Below, piece after piece: positions 36,378-46,873 of a stretch of DNA of 57,062 bases. The stretch's first letter is position 1, and each line of letters begins with the position of its first letter. The stretch spans positions 1 through 57,062 of the forward strand of contig CAMPJI010000007.1 of the NCBI GenBank assembly GCA_946886865.1. The letters are read 5' to 3'. The notes under the pieces are model-generated. The model was not told the origin of the DNA. It saw only the letters and a list, made by a program, of their open reading frames with translations, and ran no database searches. Origin of the DNA: an uncultured Lysobacterales bacterium (lineage in GTDB: Bacteria > Pseudomonadota > Gammaproteobacteria > Xanthomonadales > Xanthomonadaceae). A program made the translations under genes and the position numbers.

Positions 36378-36839
36378 TCAGCGCGAGGCCACCGCCGCGA
36401 CCACCAGCGCCACCGCGATCCACGCCAGGTCCGCGCTGCCGTTGGCCAGTTGAGCCAGCGTCCACGCCAGCCCGGAGCCGAGCCGCATGGCCGACTCCCA
36501 AGGCTGCAGGCCGAGCATCGCGCCCAAGTGCGATGCGATCAGCCACCAGTTGGCGAGCGCCACCGCGGCCGCGGTGCCGGCCACACCCAGGGCAAGGCGC
36601 ACGGCGCCGGGCCGCCATCCGCCCAGGCGCAGGACCCACGCCACGTCCAGCGCCGCGAGCACCGCCATCCAGCTGTGCTGGCGGCCCGTGTAGGCACCCA
36701 GCAGCACCCAGATGGCCGCGAAGCCGAGCACCGCGACCGACAGGAGCAGCCACGACATCCAGCGCACATCGCGTGCGTATCGGCGGGTCCCTGCGGCGCG
36801 GGGTGCGGGGGTGGTCATGGGCGAAAACGGGTCCGGCAT
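36378..36839 (-). CDS. Hypothetical four-helix membrane protein
   Basis: A 153-residue protein with a short charged N-terminus ('TRRYARDVRW') and four hydrophobic segments: about 29-48, 57-73, 79-100 and 127-151. I do not recognise the family. The start is uncertain: ATG at 36839 is used, but one seven codons later (36818) is as good, and neither has a clear ribosome binding site. The gene lies alone between pntB (convergent) and sufT (divergent). Confidence 0.6.
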   Translation of the reverse strand: MPDPFSPMTTPAPRAAGTRRYARDVRWMSWLLLSVAVLGFAAIWVLLGAYTGRQHSWMAVLAALDVAWVLRLGGWRPGAVRLALGVAGTAAAVALANWWLIASHLGAMLGLQPWESAMRLGSGLAWTLAQLANGSADLAWIAVALVVAAVASR

Positions 36840-36873
36840 GGGGCAGCGCGACAGGATAGCCGGCCCGGCCCGG

Positions 36874-36879
36874 TAGAAT
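36874..36879 (+). promoter_or_regulatory. Possible -10 element of sufT
   Basis: TAGAAT in the context GGTAGAATGGCGG, 41 bases before the sufT ATG. The same GGTAGAATG context occurs upstream of hemA. No clear -35. Confidence 0.4.
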
Positions 36880-36920
36880 GGCGGTCTTGTGCCGATCCGC
36901 GGCACCCCAATGTCCTCCGC

Positions 36921-37475
36921 ATGTATTCCCGTAGCAGCGAACCCGTCCGATTCGAGCGCGATTGCGCCGCCGTCCTCGTGCCCCAAGGCGAGCAGGTCAA
37001 CCTGCCCGCCGGCAGCGTGGGCTATATCACCCAGGCACTGGGTGGCAGCTATACGGTATTCGTGGAGGGCAACCTGTTCCGCATTGCCGGGCGCGATGCC
37101 GATGCCATCGGCAAAGAGCCGCCCGAGCCGTTGCGGCTGCCGGAGGGCGCGGACGATGACGCGGTCGAGCAGTTGGTCTGGAAGCAGCTGCGCACGTGCT
37201 TCGACCCGGAGATTCCCATCAACGTGGTCGATCTCGGCCTGGTCTATGAAGCCCGCGTCCTGCCGGCCGACGCGGGCGGTCGGCGGACCATCGAGGTCAG
37301 GATGACGCTGACGGCGCCGGGCTGCGGCATGGGCGACATCCTGGTCGCCGACGTGCGCGACAAGCTGGAGATGATCCCCACGGTTCAGGAGGCGGACGTT
37401 GAACTGGTCTTCGACCCGCCGTGGAACCGCACCATGATGTCCGAAGCCGCGCGTCTCGAAACCGGCATGCTCTGA
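36921..37475 (+). CDS. sufT: SufT-type Fe-S cluster assembly protein (MIP18/DUF59)
   Basis: A 184-residue protein of the SufT family. The first 75 residues form a small N-terminal domain ('YSRSSEPVRFERDCAAVLVPQGEQVNLPAG'), and from about 82 to the end is a MIP18/DUF59 domain with 'CFDPEIPINVVDLGLVYEARV' (about 98-118), 'MTLTAPGCGMGDILVADVRDKL' and 'VELVFDPPWNRTMMSEAARLE'. The conserved Cys of DUF59 is in 'TAPGCGMGD'. SufT acts in Fe-S protein maturation. No other suf gene lies here, so it is a stand-alone copy. Confidence 0.9.
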   Translation: MYSRSSEPVRFERDCAAVLVPQGEQVNLPAGSVGYITQALGGSYTVFVEGNLFRIAGRDADAIGKEPPEPLRLPEGADDDAVEQLVWKQLRTCFDPEIPINVVDLGLVYEARVLPADAGGRRTIEVRMTLTAPGCGMGDILVADVRDKLEMIPTVQEADVELVFDPPWNRTMMSEAARLETGML

Positions 37476-37661
37476 CGTGCCAGGGCCGGCCAGCCCGGCC
37501 GACCCGCCCTGCGTTCACTGCCCTGTTCATGTTGCCCGTCCCATGGGCGGCCGGGCGGAGCTTTGCCGGATCTGGCGGCACGCGGCACATGACGCGCGTG
37601 CCGGCTTGCCGTGGCCGGATCATGACTTTTGGCAGGGCAATCCCGAAAAGCGTGAGCAAAG

Positions 37662-37679
37662 TCACACTTTGAAGTGTGA
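37662..37679. repeat. Perfect palindrome upstream of the subtilase gene
   Basis: TCACACTT, two bases, AAGTGTGA, an 8-base perfect inverted repeat that could be a regulator binding site. It lies about 170 bases before the subtilase start, in a 375-base non-coding stretch (37476-37850). Confidence 0.45.
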
Positions 37680-37734
37680 AATTGCTGCGGCCGCAACTTG
37701 AACTTCACATGAATCGTCACGTAGCGTCCATGTT

Positions 37735-37751
37735 CTGACGTAACGCGTCAG
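37735..37751. repeat. Short inverted repeat upstream of the subtilase gene
   Basis: CTGACG, five bases, CGTCAG, about 100 bases before the start codon. Around it lies AT-richer DNA that likely holds the promoter; I could not pick clear -35/-10 elements. Nothing else is visible in 37476-37850. Confidence 0.35.
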
Positions 37752-37850
37752 TTCATGCCGGCATGCCAGCGGGCCCAGCGCCCGGATGGTCCATGACGGT
37801 TTTCGCCGCCTCAGCGGCACACATCACGAAAGTCTTCGGGGGTTTCACTG

Positions 37851-39929
<2,079 letters not shown>

Positions 39930-39976
39930 TAGAGGTCTGATCGAACGGACTCGATCCGAGTCATTGCGGCATCTTG

Positions 39977-40005
39977 GACCCCGGCTTCGGCCGGGGTCTT
40001 TTTTT
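39977..40005 (+). terminator. Rho-independent terminator of the subtilase gene
   Basis: Stem GACCCCGG / CCGGGGTC with a CTTCGG loop (39977-39998) followed by seven Ts. The extra-stable UUCG-type loop and T-run make this the clearest terminator in the window. It lies 47 bases after the stop. Confidence 0.93.
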
Positions 40006-40139
40006 GCTGGCATCAGCGCGGTGCCGTCGACGGCCGGCACCTGGAGCTTTCACGCGCGCGCGTGCGCGCAGCCCGCGAGGGCGCTGCGATGCCACTGGAT
40101 CGTGTCGCGACGGACCGGCGTGTACGCCGTCCCGGTCCC

Positions 40140-40628
40140 TCAGCCCAGCGCTTCGAACCGGTTGGCGTCGACGTTCTTGCGGACCTTCGCCGGGTCCCAG
40201 ATGCGGCCGTTCATGGCGATGTAGACGCCGGCGGGCAGGGACTGCACCGCGCCGACCGCGGTGCCGATGTTGAACTCGGCGTCCGAGCCGCGGAAGCGCG
40301 CCGGGTTGAGCGCGCCGGTCAGCACGATGGTCTTGCCGGGGATGGAAGCCAGCACCTTGGCGGTCTCCACCATGCTGTCGGTGCCGTGGGTCACCAGCAC
40401 GTGCCGTGCGGGCTGGGCCGCGATGGTGGCGCGCAGAAGTTCGCGATCGGCATCGTCCAGGTGCAGCGAATCCTTGCGCAGGATCGGGATCACGCTGTAG
40501 CGGAACGCCACGCCCAGCTCATCCAGGATGCGGCCGATCTGCGGCTCGCCGACCTGGAAGTCCGACTTGTCGTCGAAGTAGATCTTGTCGATCGTGCCGC
40601 CGGTGGTGACGATGCAGAGCTGGTCCAT
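40140..40628 (-). CDS. Short asparaginase-domain protein
   Basis: A 162-residue protein equal to only the N-terminal domain of type I/II asparaginases. The first threonine motif 'TTGGTIDKIYF' (8-18) and the 'HGTDSM' motif (about 80-85, with Thr and Asp) are kept, and 'TGALNPARFRGSDAEFN' (about 103-119) replaces 'TGAMRP...SDGPRN'. The C-terminal domain that completes the dimeric active site is absent. It ends cleanly, with no asparaginase remnant downstream, and 160-residue proteins of this type are annotated in many Xanthomonadaceae. Function unproven. Confidence 0.8.
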   Translation of the reverse strand: MDQLCIVTTGGTIDKIYFDDKSDFQVGEPQIGRILDELGVAFRYSVIPILRKDSLHLDDADRELLRATIAAQPARHVLVTHGTDSMVETAKVLASIPGKTIVLTGALNPARFRGSDAEFNIGTAVGAVQSLPAGVYIAMNGRIWDPAKVRKNVDANRFEALG

Positions 40629-40693
40629 GGAGTGCTGCGGCCGATGCTTCGGAAAGGGCGTGGATTATAGGCTGCCGTCGGAGGTGCCGGCCC

Positions 40694-41706
<1,013 letters not shown>

Positions 41707-41720
41707 TTAACCTCGGCGCG

Positions 41721-42989
41721 ATGACGCCGCGCGACACCTTCAACGACCTGCACGACCGCCTGCGCGACCGCGCCCGGTTGACCACCTTCTACCGCTTCGT
41801 CGCGCGCCGCGTGCTCGACGACAACCTGTTCCAGGCGGCCGGCGCGCTCTCGTACACCACGGTGTTCGCCCTGGTGCCGCTGTCGATGGTGGTGTTCGGC
41901 GTGCTGGCTGCATTCCCGGGCTTTGCCGACTGGAGCGACCGGCTCAGCGATTACATCTTCTCCAACTTTGTCCCGACCTCGGCGCGGTCCGTCGAGGGCG
42001 TGCTCAAGCAGTTCTCGGCCAACGCCGACAAGCTGACCGCCGCCGGCGTGATCGCATTGCTGGTGTCGCTGCTGATCACGCTCAACGGCGTGGAGACCAC
42101 GTTCAACCGGATCTGGCGGGTCAAGGCGGCGCGCCCGAAGCTGGGCCGGTTCCTGGTGTACTGGACGGTGTTGACGCTGGGCGCGCTGATCGCCGCGGCC
42201 AGCCTGGCCATCTCGGCGCGTTTCTTCGCCATGGCGGTGTTCGATACCCAGGCCGGCCACCTGCTCGAAATCACCATGCTGCGCGCCACGCCCATGGCGC
42301 TGGAGTGGCTGGCGTTCGCGGCGATCTACCGCGTCGTGCCGCACCGCACGGTGAAGTGGCGGCACGCGCTGGCCGGCGCGCTGCTCGCAACGGTGCTGTT
42401 CGAACTGGTGAAGTGGGCACTGGGCGTCTACCTGGGCACGTTCGGCAACTACTCGCGCATCTACGGCGGCCTGGCGTTCGTGCCGATCTTCCTGCTGTGG
42501 GTGTTCCTGAGCTGGGTGGCGGTGCTGCTGGGCGCTTCGCTCGCGTCCGCGGTGTCGGCGTTCCGCTACCAGCCGGTGCACCTGCGCCTGCCCATCGGCT
42601 ACGAGATGTACGGGTTGCTGCGCCTGCTGGCCCGGTTCCGCGAGGCGCGTCGCAAGGGCGAAGGCCTGCACACCGACCGCATCCAGCAGCTCGAACCGAT
42701 CCTGACGGATGCGCTGGTGCAGGACATGCTCGCGCAGCTGGAGGAGATCGCCGTGGTACGCCGCGCCGAGGACGGCGAGTGGCTGCTGGCGCGCGACCTG
42801 GACGACCTCACGCTGGCCGAACTCTACGAGGCCTGCCAGCTGCGCGTGCCGATCGCCGAGGCGCACCTGCCGTGCAAGGACGACCCGCTGGGGCACTCGG
42901 CGATCCAGGCCCTCGACGAACTCCGCATCCCGCTGCGCGCGCTGCTCAAGCGCCGCGTGGGTTCCATCCACGCCGCCGACGAGGACTGA
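41721..42989 (+). CDS. YihY/BrkB-family inner membrane protein
   Basis: A 422-residue protein of the YihY/virulence factor BrkB family, once misnamed RNase BN. About six transmembrane helices lie in the first 280 residues, with the conserved 'NLFQAAGALSYTTVFALVPLSMVVF' (about 35-60) and 'YGGLAFVPIFLLWVFLSWVAVLLGA' (about 250-275). A cytoplasmic C-terminal domain of some 130 residues follows, with a winged-helix look. Function unknown. The thiol-disulfide protein starts two bases after the stop. Confidence 0.92.
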   Translation: MTPRDTFNDLHDRLRDRARLTTFYRFVARRVLDDNLFQAAGALSYTTVFALVPLSMVVFGVLAAFPGFADWSDRLSDYIFSNFVPTSARSVEGVLKQFSANADKLTAAGVIALLVSLLITLNGVETTFNRIWRVKAARPKLGRFLVYWTVLTLGALIAAASLAISARFFAMAVFDTQAGHLLEITMLRATPMALEWLAFAAIYRVVPHRTVKWRHALAGALLATVLFELVKWALGVYLGTFGNYSRIYGGLAFVPIFLLWVFLSWVAVLLGASLASAVSAFRYQPVHLRLPIGYEMYGLLRLLARFREARRKGEGLHTDRIQQLEPILTDALVQDMLAQLEEIAVVRRAEDGEWLLARDLDDLTLAELYEACQLRVPIAEAHLPCKDDPLGHSAIQALDELRIPLRALLKRRVGSIHAADED

Positions 42990-42991
42990 GA

Positions 42992-43624
42992 ATGCCGTCT
43001 GCCACCCGGGCCATCGCCCACCTGACCCTGGCAAGCGTGCTGGTACTGGCGCTGGTCGCCTGCGACCGCGGCGACGATGCCGCCAAGCCCGCGACCACCA
43101 CCGGGCCGGCCCCGGCCGACCCCTCTGCCGGGTCATCCGCCGAGCGGCCGGAAAAAGCGCCCGAGGCAGGCGCGAGCGAGCCGGCCTCACCGCGACTGTC
43201 GCTGCCGACGCTGGATGGAGCGAGTTACGACCTGGCCGACCACCGAGGCAAGTGGGTGGTGGTCAACTTCTGGGCGACCTGGTGCGCGCCGTGCCTGAAG
43301 GAGATGCCGGAGCTGTCGGCACTGGATGCGATGAACGAGCACATCGAGGTCGTCGGACTCGCGTACGAGGAGATCGACGCGGCCGCCATGCGCGCGTTCC
43401 TCGACAAGCACCCGGTCGTCTACCCGGTGGCCATCCTCGACGTGACCGCGCCCCCGGAGGATTTCGACACCCCGCGCGGCCTGCCCATGACCTACCTGAT
43501 CGCGCCCGACGGCCGGGTTGCCCACAAGGTACTGGGCCCGGTGACGGCGCGCGGGATCGAGGAGGCCATCGCCAAGGCCGGTGGCCCCGCGCCGACCGGG
43601 GTGGAGATGGAGGCGGACTCGTGA
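42992..43624 (+). CDS. TlpA-like thioredoxin-fold lipoprotein
   Basis: A 210-residue membrane-anchored thiol-disulfide protein. A lipoprotein signal peptide ends in 'LALVAC' with Cys24, then an Ala/Pro/Glu-rich linker (25-68), and a TlpA/ResA-type thioredoxin domain from about 70 with the active site Trp97-Cys98-Ala99-Pro100-Cys101 in 'NFWATWCAPCLKEMPEL' and a cis-Pro near 'GLPMTYLI' (about 167). It probably reduces periplasmic disulfides, for example in cytochrome c maturation. The stop overlaps the acylphosphatase start. Confidence 0.9.
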   Translation: MPSATRAIAHLTLASVLVLALVACDRGDDAAKPATTTGPAPADPSAGSSAERPEKAPEAGASEPASPRLSLPTLDGASYDLADHRGKWVVVNFWATWCAPCLKEMPELSALDAMNEHIEVVGLAYEEIDAAAMRAFLDKHPVVYPVAILDVTAPPEDFDTPRGLPMTYLIAPDGRVAHKVLGPVTARGIEEAIAKAGGPAPTGVEMEADS

Positions 43625-43896
43625 GCGTCGCCCGCTTCCTCGTCAGCGGCCACGTGCAGGGCGTGTTCTTCCGCGCCAGCACCCGCGACACCGCGCAGGC
43701 CCTGGGCCTTGGAGGCTATGCACGCAACCTGGACGACGGCCAGGTGGAAGTCGTCGCGCAAGGCACCGAGGAAGCGATCGAAGCCCTGCGGGCGTGGCTG
43801 CACGAAGGCCCGTCGCAGGCGCGGGTTGACCGGGTCGAGCGCGACTCGGGCACGCCCGATGACGTGCCTGCCGAAGGGCACTTCCTGATCCGCTAG
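43621..43896 (+). CDS. acyP: Acylphosphatase
   Basis: Hydrolyses acyl phosphates such as 1,3-bisphosphoglycerate and carbamoyl phosphate. The 91-residue protein starts at a GTG that overlaps the previous stop (GTGA). The family pattern is clear: 'VSGHVQGVFFRAS' (8-20) with the phosphate-binding Arg18 and 'GYARNLDDGQVEV' (32-44) with catalytic Asn36. It ends the yihY-tlpA-acyP operon. Confidence 0.95.
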   Translation: MSVARFLVSGHVQGVFFRASTRDTAQALGLGGYARNLDDGQVEVVAQGTEEAIEALRAWLHEGPSQARVDRVERDSGTPDDVPAEGHFLIR

Positions 43897-43931
43897 GGCG
43901 TGTGCGAACGGACGGCGGCAACCGACGGCAG

Positions 43932-44441
43932 TCAGAACAGGCGTTGCCAGTACCCGACGTCGATCCAACGGTCCTGCTTGCGCCCGACCTGCTCGAAGTG
44001 CGCCACCTTGTGGAAGCCCAGGCGCTCATGCAGCGCAATGCTGCGAGCGTTGGGCAGGGCGATTCCGCCGATCACAGCGTGCATGCCGCAGGCGCGGATC
44101 GCATCCAGCAACGCGCCATACAGCGGCTGGCCGATGCCACGCCCGACGGCATCGGCATCCAGGTACACCGTGGACTCGACCGTGTGCCGGTAGGCGCAGC
44201 GGCCCTTCCAGCGTGAAGCGTAGGCATACCCGAGCGGCGCGCCGTCCGGGCCTTCGGCCAGCAGCCAGGGCAGCCCGGCATCCAGGGTCTCGTGGATGCG
44301 TCCGGCCATGTCCTCGGCCGTGACCAGGTCGGTCTCGAACGTGATGCAGGTGTGCTGGACGTAGTGGTTGTAGATGCGCGCCAGCGCCGCGCCGTCTTCG
44401 CGGTGCGCGTACCGGACGGAGGGGGCGAGGACAGTCTTCAT
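43932..44441 (-). CDS. GNAT N-acetyltransferase, phosphinothricin-type
   Basis: A 169-residue acetyl-CoA-dependent acetyltransferase. It resembles the Pat/Bar group: 'ALARIYNHYVQHTCITFETD' (about 19-38), 'GYAYASRWKGRCAYRHTVESTVYLD' (about 71-95), the acetyl-CoA loop 'GRGIGQPLYGALL' (about 100-112) and 'IGGIALPNARSIALHERLGF' (about 124-143). Members acetylate small amines such as phosphinothricin, methionine sulfoximine or sulfone. The gene follows moaB with a 13-base gap. Confidence 0.88.
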   Translation of the reverse strand: MKTVLAPSVRYAHREDGAALARIYNHYVQHTCITFETDLVTAEDMAGRIHETLDAGLPWLLAEGPDGAPLGYAYASRWKGRCAYRHTVESTVYLDADAVGRGIGQPLYGALLDAIRACGMHAVIGGIALPNARSIALHERLGFHKVAHFEQVGRKQDRWIDVGYWQRLF

Positions 44442-44454
44442 CGGCGTGGGTCCG

Positions 44455-44976
44455 TCAGCGCTCGCGCAGGCGCGGCCGCAACGTCGCGAGATTGCAGGGC
44501 CGTGTGCGCGCGTCCAGTTGCGCCTGGATGATCCGCTCCCACGCCGTGCGGCACGCGGAGGTCGACCCGGGCAGTGCGAAGACGAACGTGCCGTTGGCCA
44601 ACCCGGCGAAGGCGCGCGACTGCAAGGTCGACGTGCCGATCTCATCGAAACTGATCGAGCGGAACAGCTCGCCGAAGCCCGGCATCTCCTTGTCGAGCAG
44701 CGGAAGCAGCGCCTCGGGCGTGGAATCGCGCCCGGTGAAGCCGGTGCCACCCGTAACGAGGATGCCGTCGACAGCGTCGTCGGCAATCCACTGCGACACC
44801 TGCGCCCGCAGCCGGTAGCGGTCATCGGGCAGCAGCGCGCGGCCTCCAAGCCGGTGACCGGCGGCCGCCAGCGCCTGGACCAGGTAGTCGCCCGAGGTGT
44901 CGTCGGCCGCGGTGCGGGTGTCGGAGACGGTCAGCACGCACAGGTGCAGGGGGATGAAGTCGCGTTCGGTACTCAT
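44455..44976 (-). CDS. moaB: Molybdenum cofactor protein MoaB
   Basis: A 173-residue protein of the MoaB/MogA family that adenylates or handles molybdopterin in molybdenum cofactor synthesis. The motif 'ILVTGGTGFTGRDSTPEA' lies at 72-89 with TGGTG at 75-79, and 'LPGSTSACRTAW' (135-146) is the second site. It starts at ATG 44976, nine residues into a longer frame. No other mo- genes are near. Confidence 0.93.
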   Translation of the reverse strand: MSTERDFIPLHLCVLTVSDTRTAADDTSGDYLVQALAAAGHRLGGRALLPDDRYRLRAQVSQWIADDAVDGILVTGGTGFTGRDSTPEALLPLLDKEMPGFGELFRSISFDEIGTSTLQSRAFAGLANGTFVFALPGSTSACRTAWERIIQAQLDARTRPCNLATLRPRLRER

Positions 44977-45006
44977 GCCGCGCAGTGTACGGCGGGTGCG
45001 CACCCG

Positions 45007-45030
45007 TGCAGGCGGGCTTCAGCCGCGATC
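45007..45030. repeat. REP-like repeat, partial copy
   Basis: GTGCAGGCGGGCTTCAGCCG and CGAT. It matches the CTGTAGGAGCGGCTTCAGCCGCGAT unit in its second half and is diverged in the first. The gap 44977-45178 also holds a degenerate unit near 45047 (GCATGCAGGAGCGATGG); no gene is seen there. Confidence 0.65.
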
Positions 45031-45160
45031 GCCCGCTGGTTGCGTGCATGCAGGAGCGATGGAGGTCGGGATGAACGCCAGCCCGCCCGCGCCGGGACCG
45101 CGGATCACGGAGGCATCGGCGCGGCGCGCCTGTGTCGATCCCGCCACCGGGCTCCGGCGA

Positions 45161-45184
45161 TCGCGGCTGAAGCCGCTCCTACAG
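45161..45184. repeat. REP-like repeat, inverted, overlapping a stop codon
   Basis: TCGCGGCTGAAGCCGCTCCT and ACAG, the reverse complement of the 26874 unit, with no mismatch over 24 bases. Its CTGTAG end (minus strand) contains the TAG stop codon of the O-GlcNAc-transferase-like gene at 45181-45179. With 45007-45030 it forms an inverted pair. Confidence 0.85.
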
Positions 45185-46873
45185 GGGCGGCGCGAGGGTG
45201 TGCATCGCCTTTGCGAAGTCCGCCGCGAAACCGGCCATGTCGAACAGGCCTTCGCCGTCGCGTCGTCGGGCCAGCTCGGCACGCAGCGCGGCCAGCGCGA
45301 CCGGATCACGGGCCAGTTGCACCGCGCGCGCCACGAACGCCGCGTCGTCGTCCACATTCATCGCCGCCATGCCCAGGTGGTGGTTGAGGCTGCCGGCCAC
45401 GCGCGCCGCGAATGTCTCCCCCGGCCGTGTCAGCACCGGGCACCCGGCCCACAACGCATCCGAGGCCGTGGTGTGGGCGTTGTAGGGGCCGGTGTCGAGG
45501 AACAGGTCGGCCTGCTGCAGGCGGGCGAGGTACTCGGCATGCGGCTGCTTGGGCATGAACACGAGCCGGGCCGGATCGATCCCGCGCGCCTGCGCATGCG
45601 CGCGCAGCCGCGCATCGGCCTGTCCGGGGCCCGACAGCAGCCACAGCACGCTGCCCGGCACCTGGTGCAGCACCGCCAGCGCGCGGTCGACGCTGGCCGG
45701 GTTGAGCTTGTAACTGTTGTTGAAACAGCACAGGACAACGCCGTCGGCTGGCAGGTCGCACGCCTCGCGCGTGGCCGCTGGCGGCAACACGCGCCGCGTG
45801 TCGGATGGCTGGAAGCAGCGCGGCAGGCGCAGCACGCGCTCGCTGAAGTGCGGCTCGAGCGCCGGCGGCAGCACGAAGCCGTCGGCCAGCACCCAGTCGA
45901 TCCAGGGCGCACCGGATGTGCCCGGGTACGCCAGCCAGTTGACCTGCACGCGTGCGGGCCGCATGGCGAGCACCTCGGGCGCACCGCCGCCGCCCCAGCC
46001 GCGCAGGTCGACCAGCACGTCGATGCCGGCCGCGCGGATCGCCGCCGCCACCTGCGCGTGCGGGCGGCCGGATACGTCCACCAGCCGCGTGGCCGCGTGC
46101 AACCGGCGACGGATGGGGCCAGCGTCGTCGGCGTTGAGTGCGAACAGGTGGACATCGATGTCCTCGAGCGGCTGCAGGGCCTCGAACAGGGCCACCGTCA
46201 GCAATCCGGTCGGATGCGCGCCGAAGCCGTTGGACAGGAAACCGACCCGCAGCGGCCCCGGTGCGCGCGCCGGGGCCGGCGGCAGCGGCCGCACCTGCCG
46301 TGCGAGCATGGCGGCACGTTGGCGCGCGCATTGCAGTTGCTCGCCTGGGGTGCCGTCCTCGCTCAGGAAGGCGAACGGCTCCACCGCCCCCTGTCCCCGC
46401 CGGACGGATTCGCGGACCTGCGCGGCGAGGCGGTCGAGTTCGCGCCAGTCGCACAGCTTCCGTCGCCAGGCCAGCAGGTAGGCGGCGACCTGCGGGTCGC
46501 CGGGCAACAGGGCGTGCGCGTGGGCATAGGCGCCCGACGCCGCCTCGGCTTCGCCCACGTCCTCCAGCACATGCCCGAGCCACACCGCGATGCCGGGGTG
46601 GTCGGGCGCGTTCGCCGCGGCCATGCGCAGGCTGTCGGCGGCGTCCTTCCGCAGGCCCTGCATCCATTGCGCGCGGCCCAGGCGCGCGAGCGCTTCGGGG
46701 TGGCCCGGCTGGAGTGCCAGCGCGCGCCGGCAGGCGGCTTCGCCGGCCTTGGCATCGCCTGCATCCAGTTCATGCTCGGACAGCACGATCCACGCGATCG
46801 CATCGCCCGGATTGGCCTGGAGGCGCTGGCGCAGGGCAGGGCGCGGGTCGCCGGGCGGCATCGCCACGTTCAT
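45179..46873 (-). CDS. TPR O-GlcNAc transferase-like protein (SPINDLY/OGT, GT41)
   Basis: A 564-residue, cytosolic homologue of the GT41 family, which in X. campestris includes a structurally studied OGT of similar size. TPR-type helices occupy about 1-165 ('EACRRALALQPGHPEALARLGRAQWMQG' is one repeat, split). The glycosyltransferase part has 'LSNGFGAHPTGLL' (213-225) with the conserved His220, 'VLVDLRGWGGGGAPEVLAMRPARVQVNWLAYPGTSG', Lys389 in 'CCFNNSYKLNP', and 'HTTASDALWAGCPVLTRPGETFAARVA'. It likely binds UDP-GlcNAc; its acceptor in bacteria is unknown. Its GNAT neighbour overlaps by four bases. Confidence 0.92.
   Translation of the reverse strand: MNVAMPPGDPRPALRQRLQANPGDAIAWIVLSEHELDAGDAKAGEAACRRALALQPGHPEALARLGRAQWMQGLRKDAADSLRMAAANAPDHPGIAVWLGHVLEDVGEAEAASGAYAHAHALLPGDPQVAAYLLAWRRKLCDWRELDRLAAQVRESVRRGQGAVEPFAFLSEDGTPGEQLQCARQRAAMLARQVRPLPPAPARAPGPLRVGFLSNGFGAHPTGLLTVALFEALQPLEDIDVHLFALNADDAGPIRRRLHAATRLVDVSGRPHAQVAAAIRAAGIDVLVDLRGWGGGGAPEVLAMRPARVQVNWLAYPGTSGAPWIDWVLADGFVLPPALEPHFSERVLRLPRCFQPSDTRRVLPPAATREACDLPADGVVLCCFNNSYKLNPASVDRALAVLHQVPGSVLWLLSGPGQADARLRAHAQARGIDPARLVFMPKQPHAEYLARLQQADLFLDTGPYNAHTTASDALWAGCPVLTRPGETFAARVAGSLNHHLGMAAMNVDDDAAFVARAVQLARDPVALAALRAELARRRDGEGLFDMAGFAADFAKAMHTLAPPL

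Noticed and set aside
37662..37679. Palindrome as a Clp/CRP site
   Set aside because: The CRP-type consensus is TGTGA-N6-TCACA; here the order of the arms is reversed (TCACA...TGTGA).
40140..40628. Asparaginase as a truncated pseudogene
   Set aside because: No remnant of the C-terminal domain follows in any frame, the frame is intact, and proteins of this length occur as a family in related bacteria.
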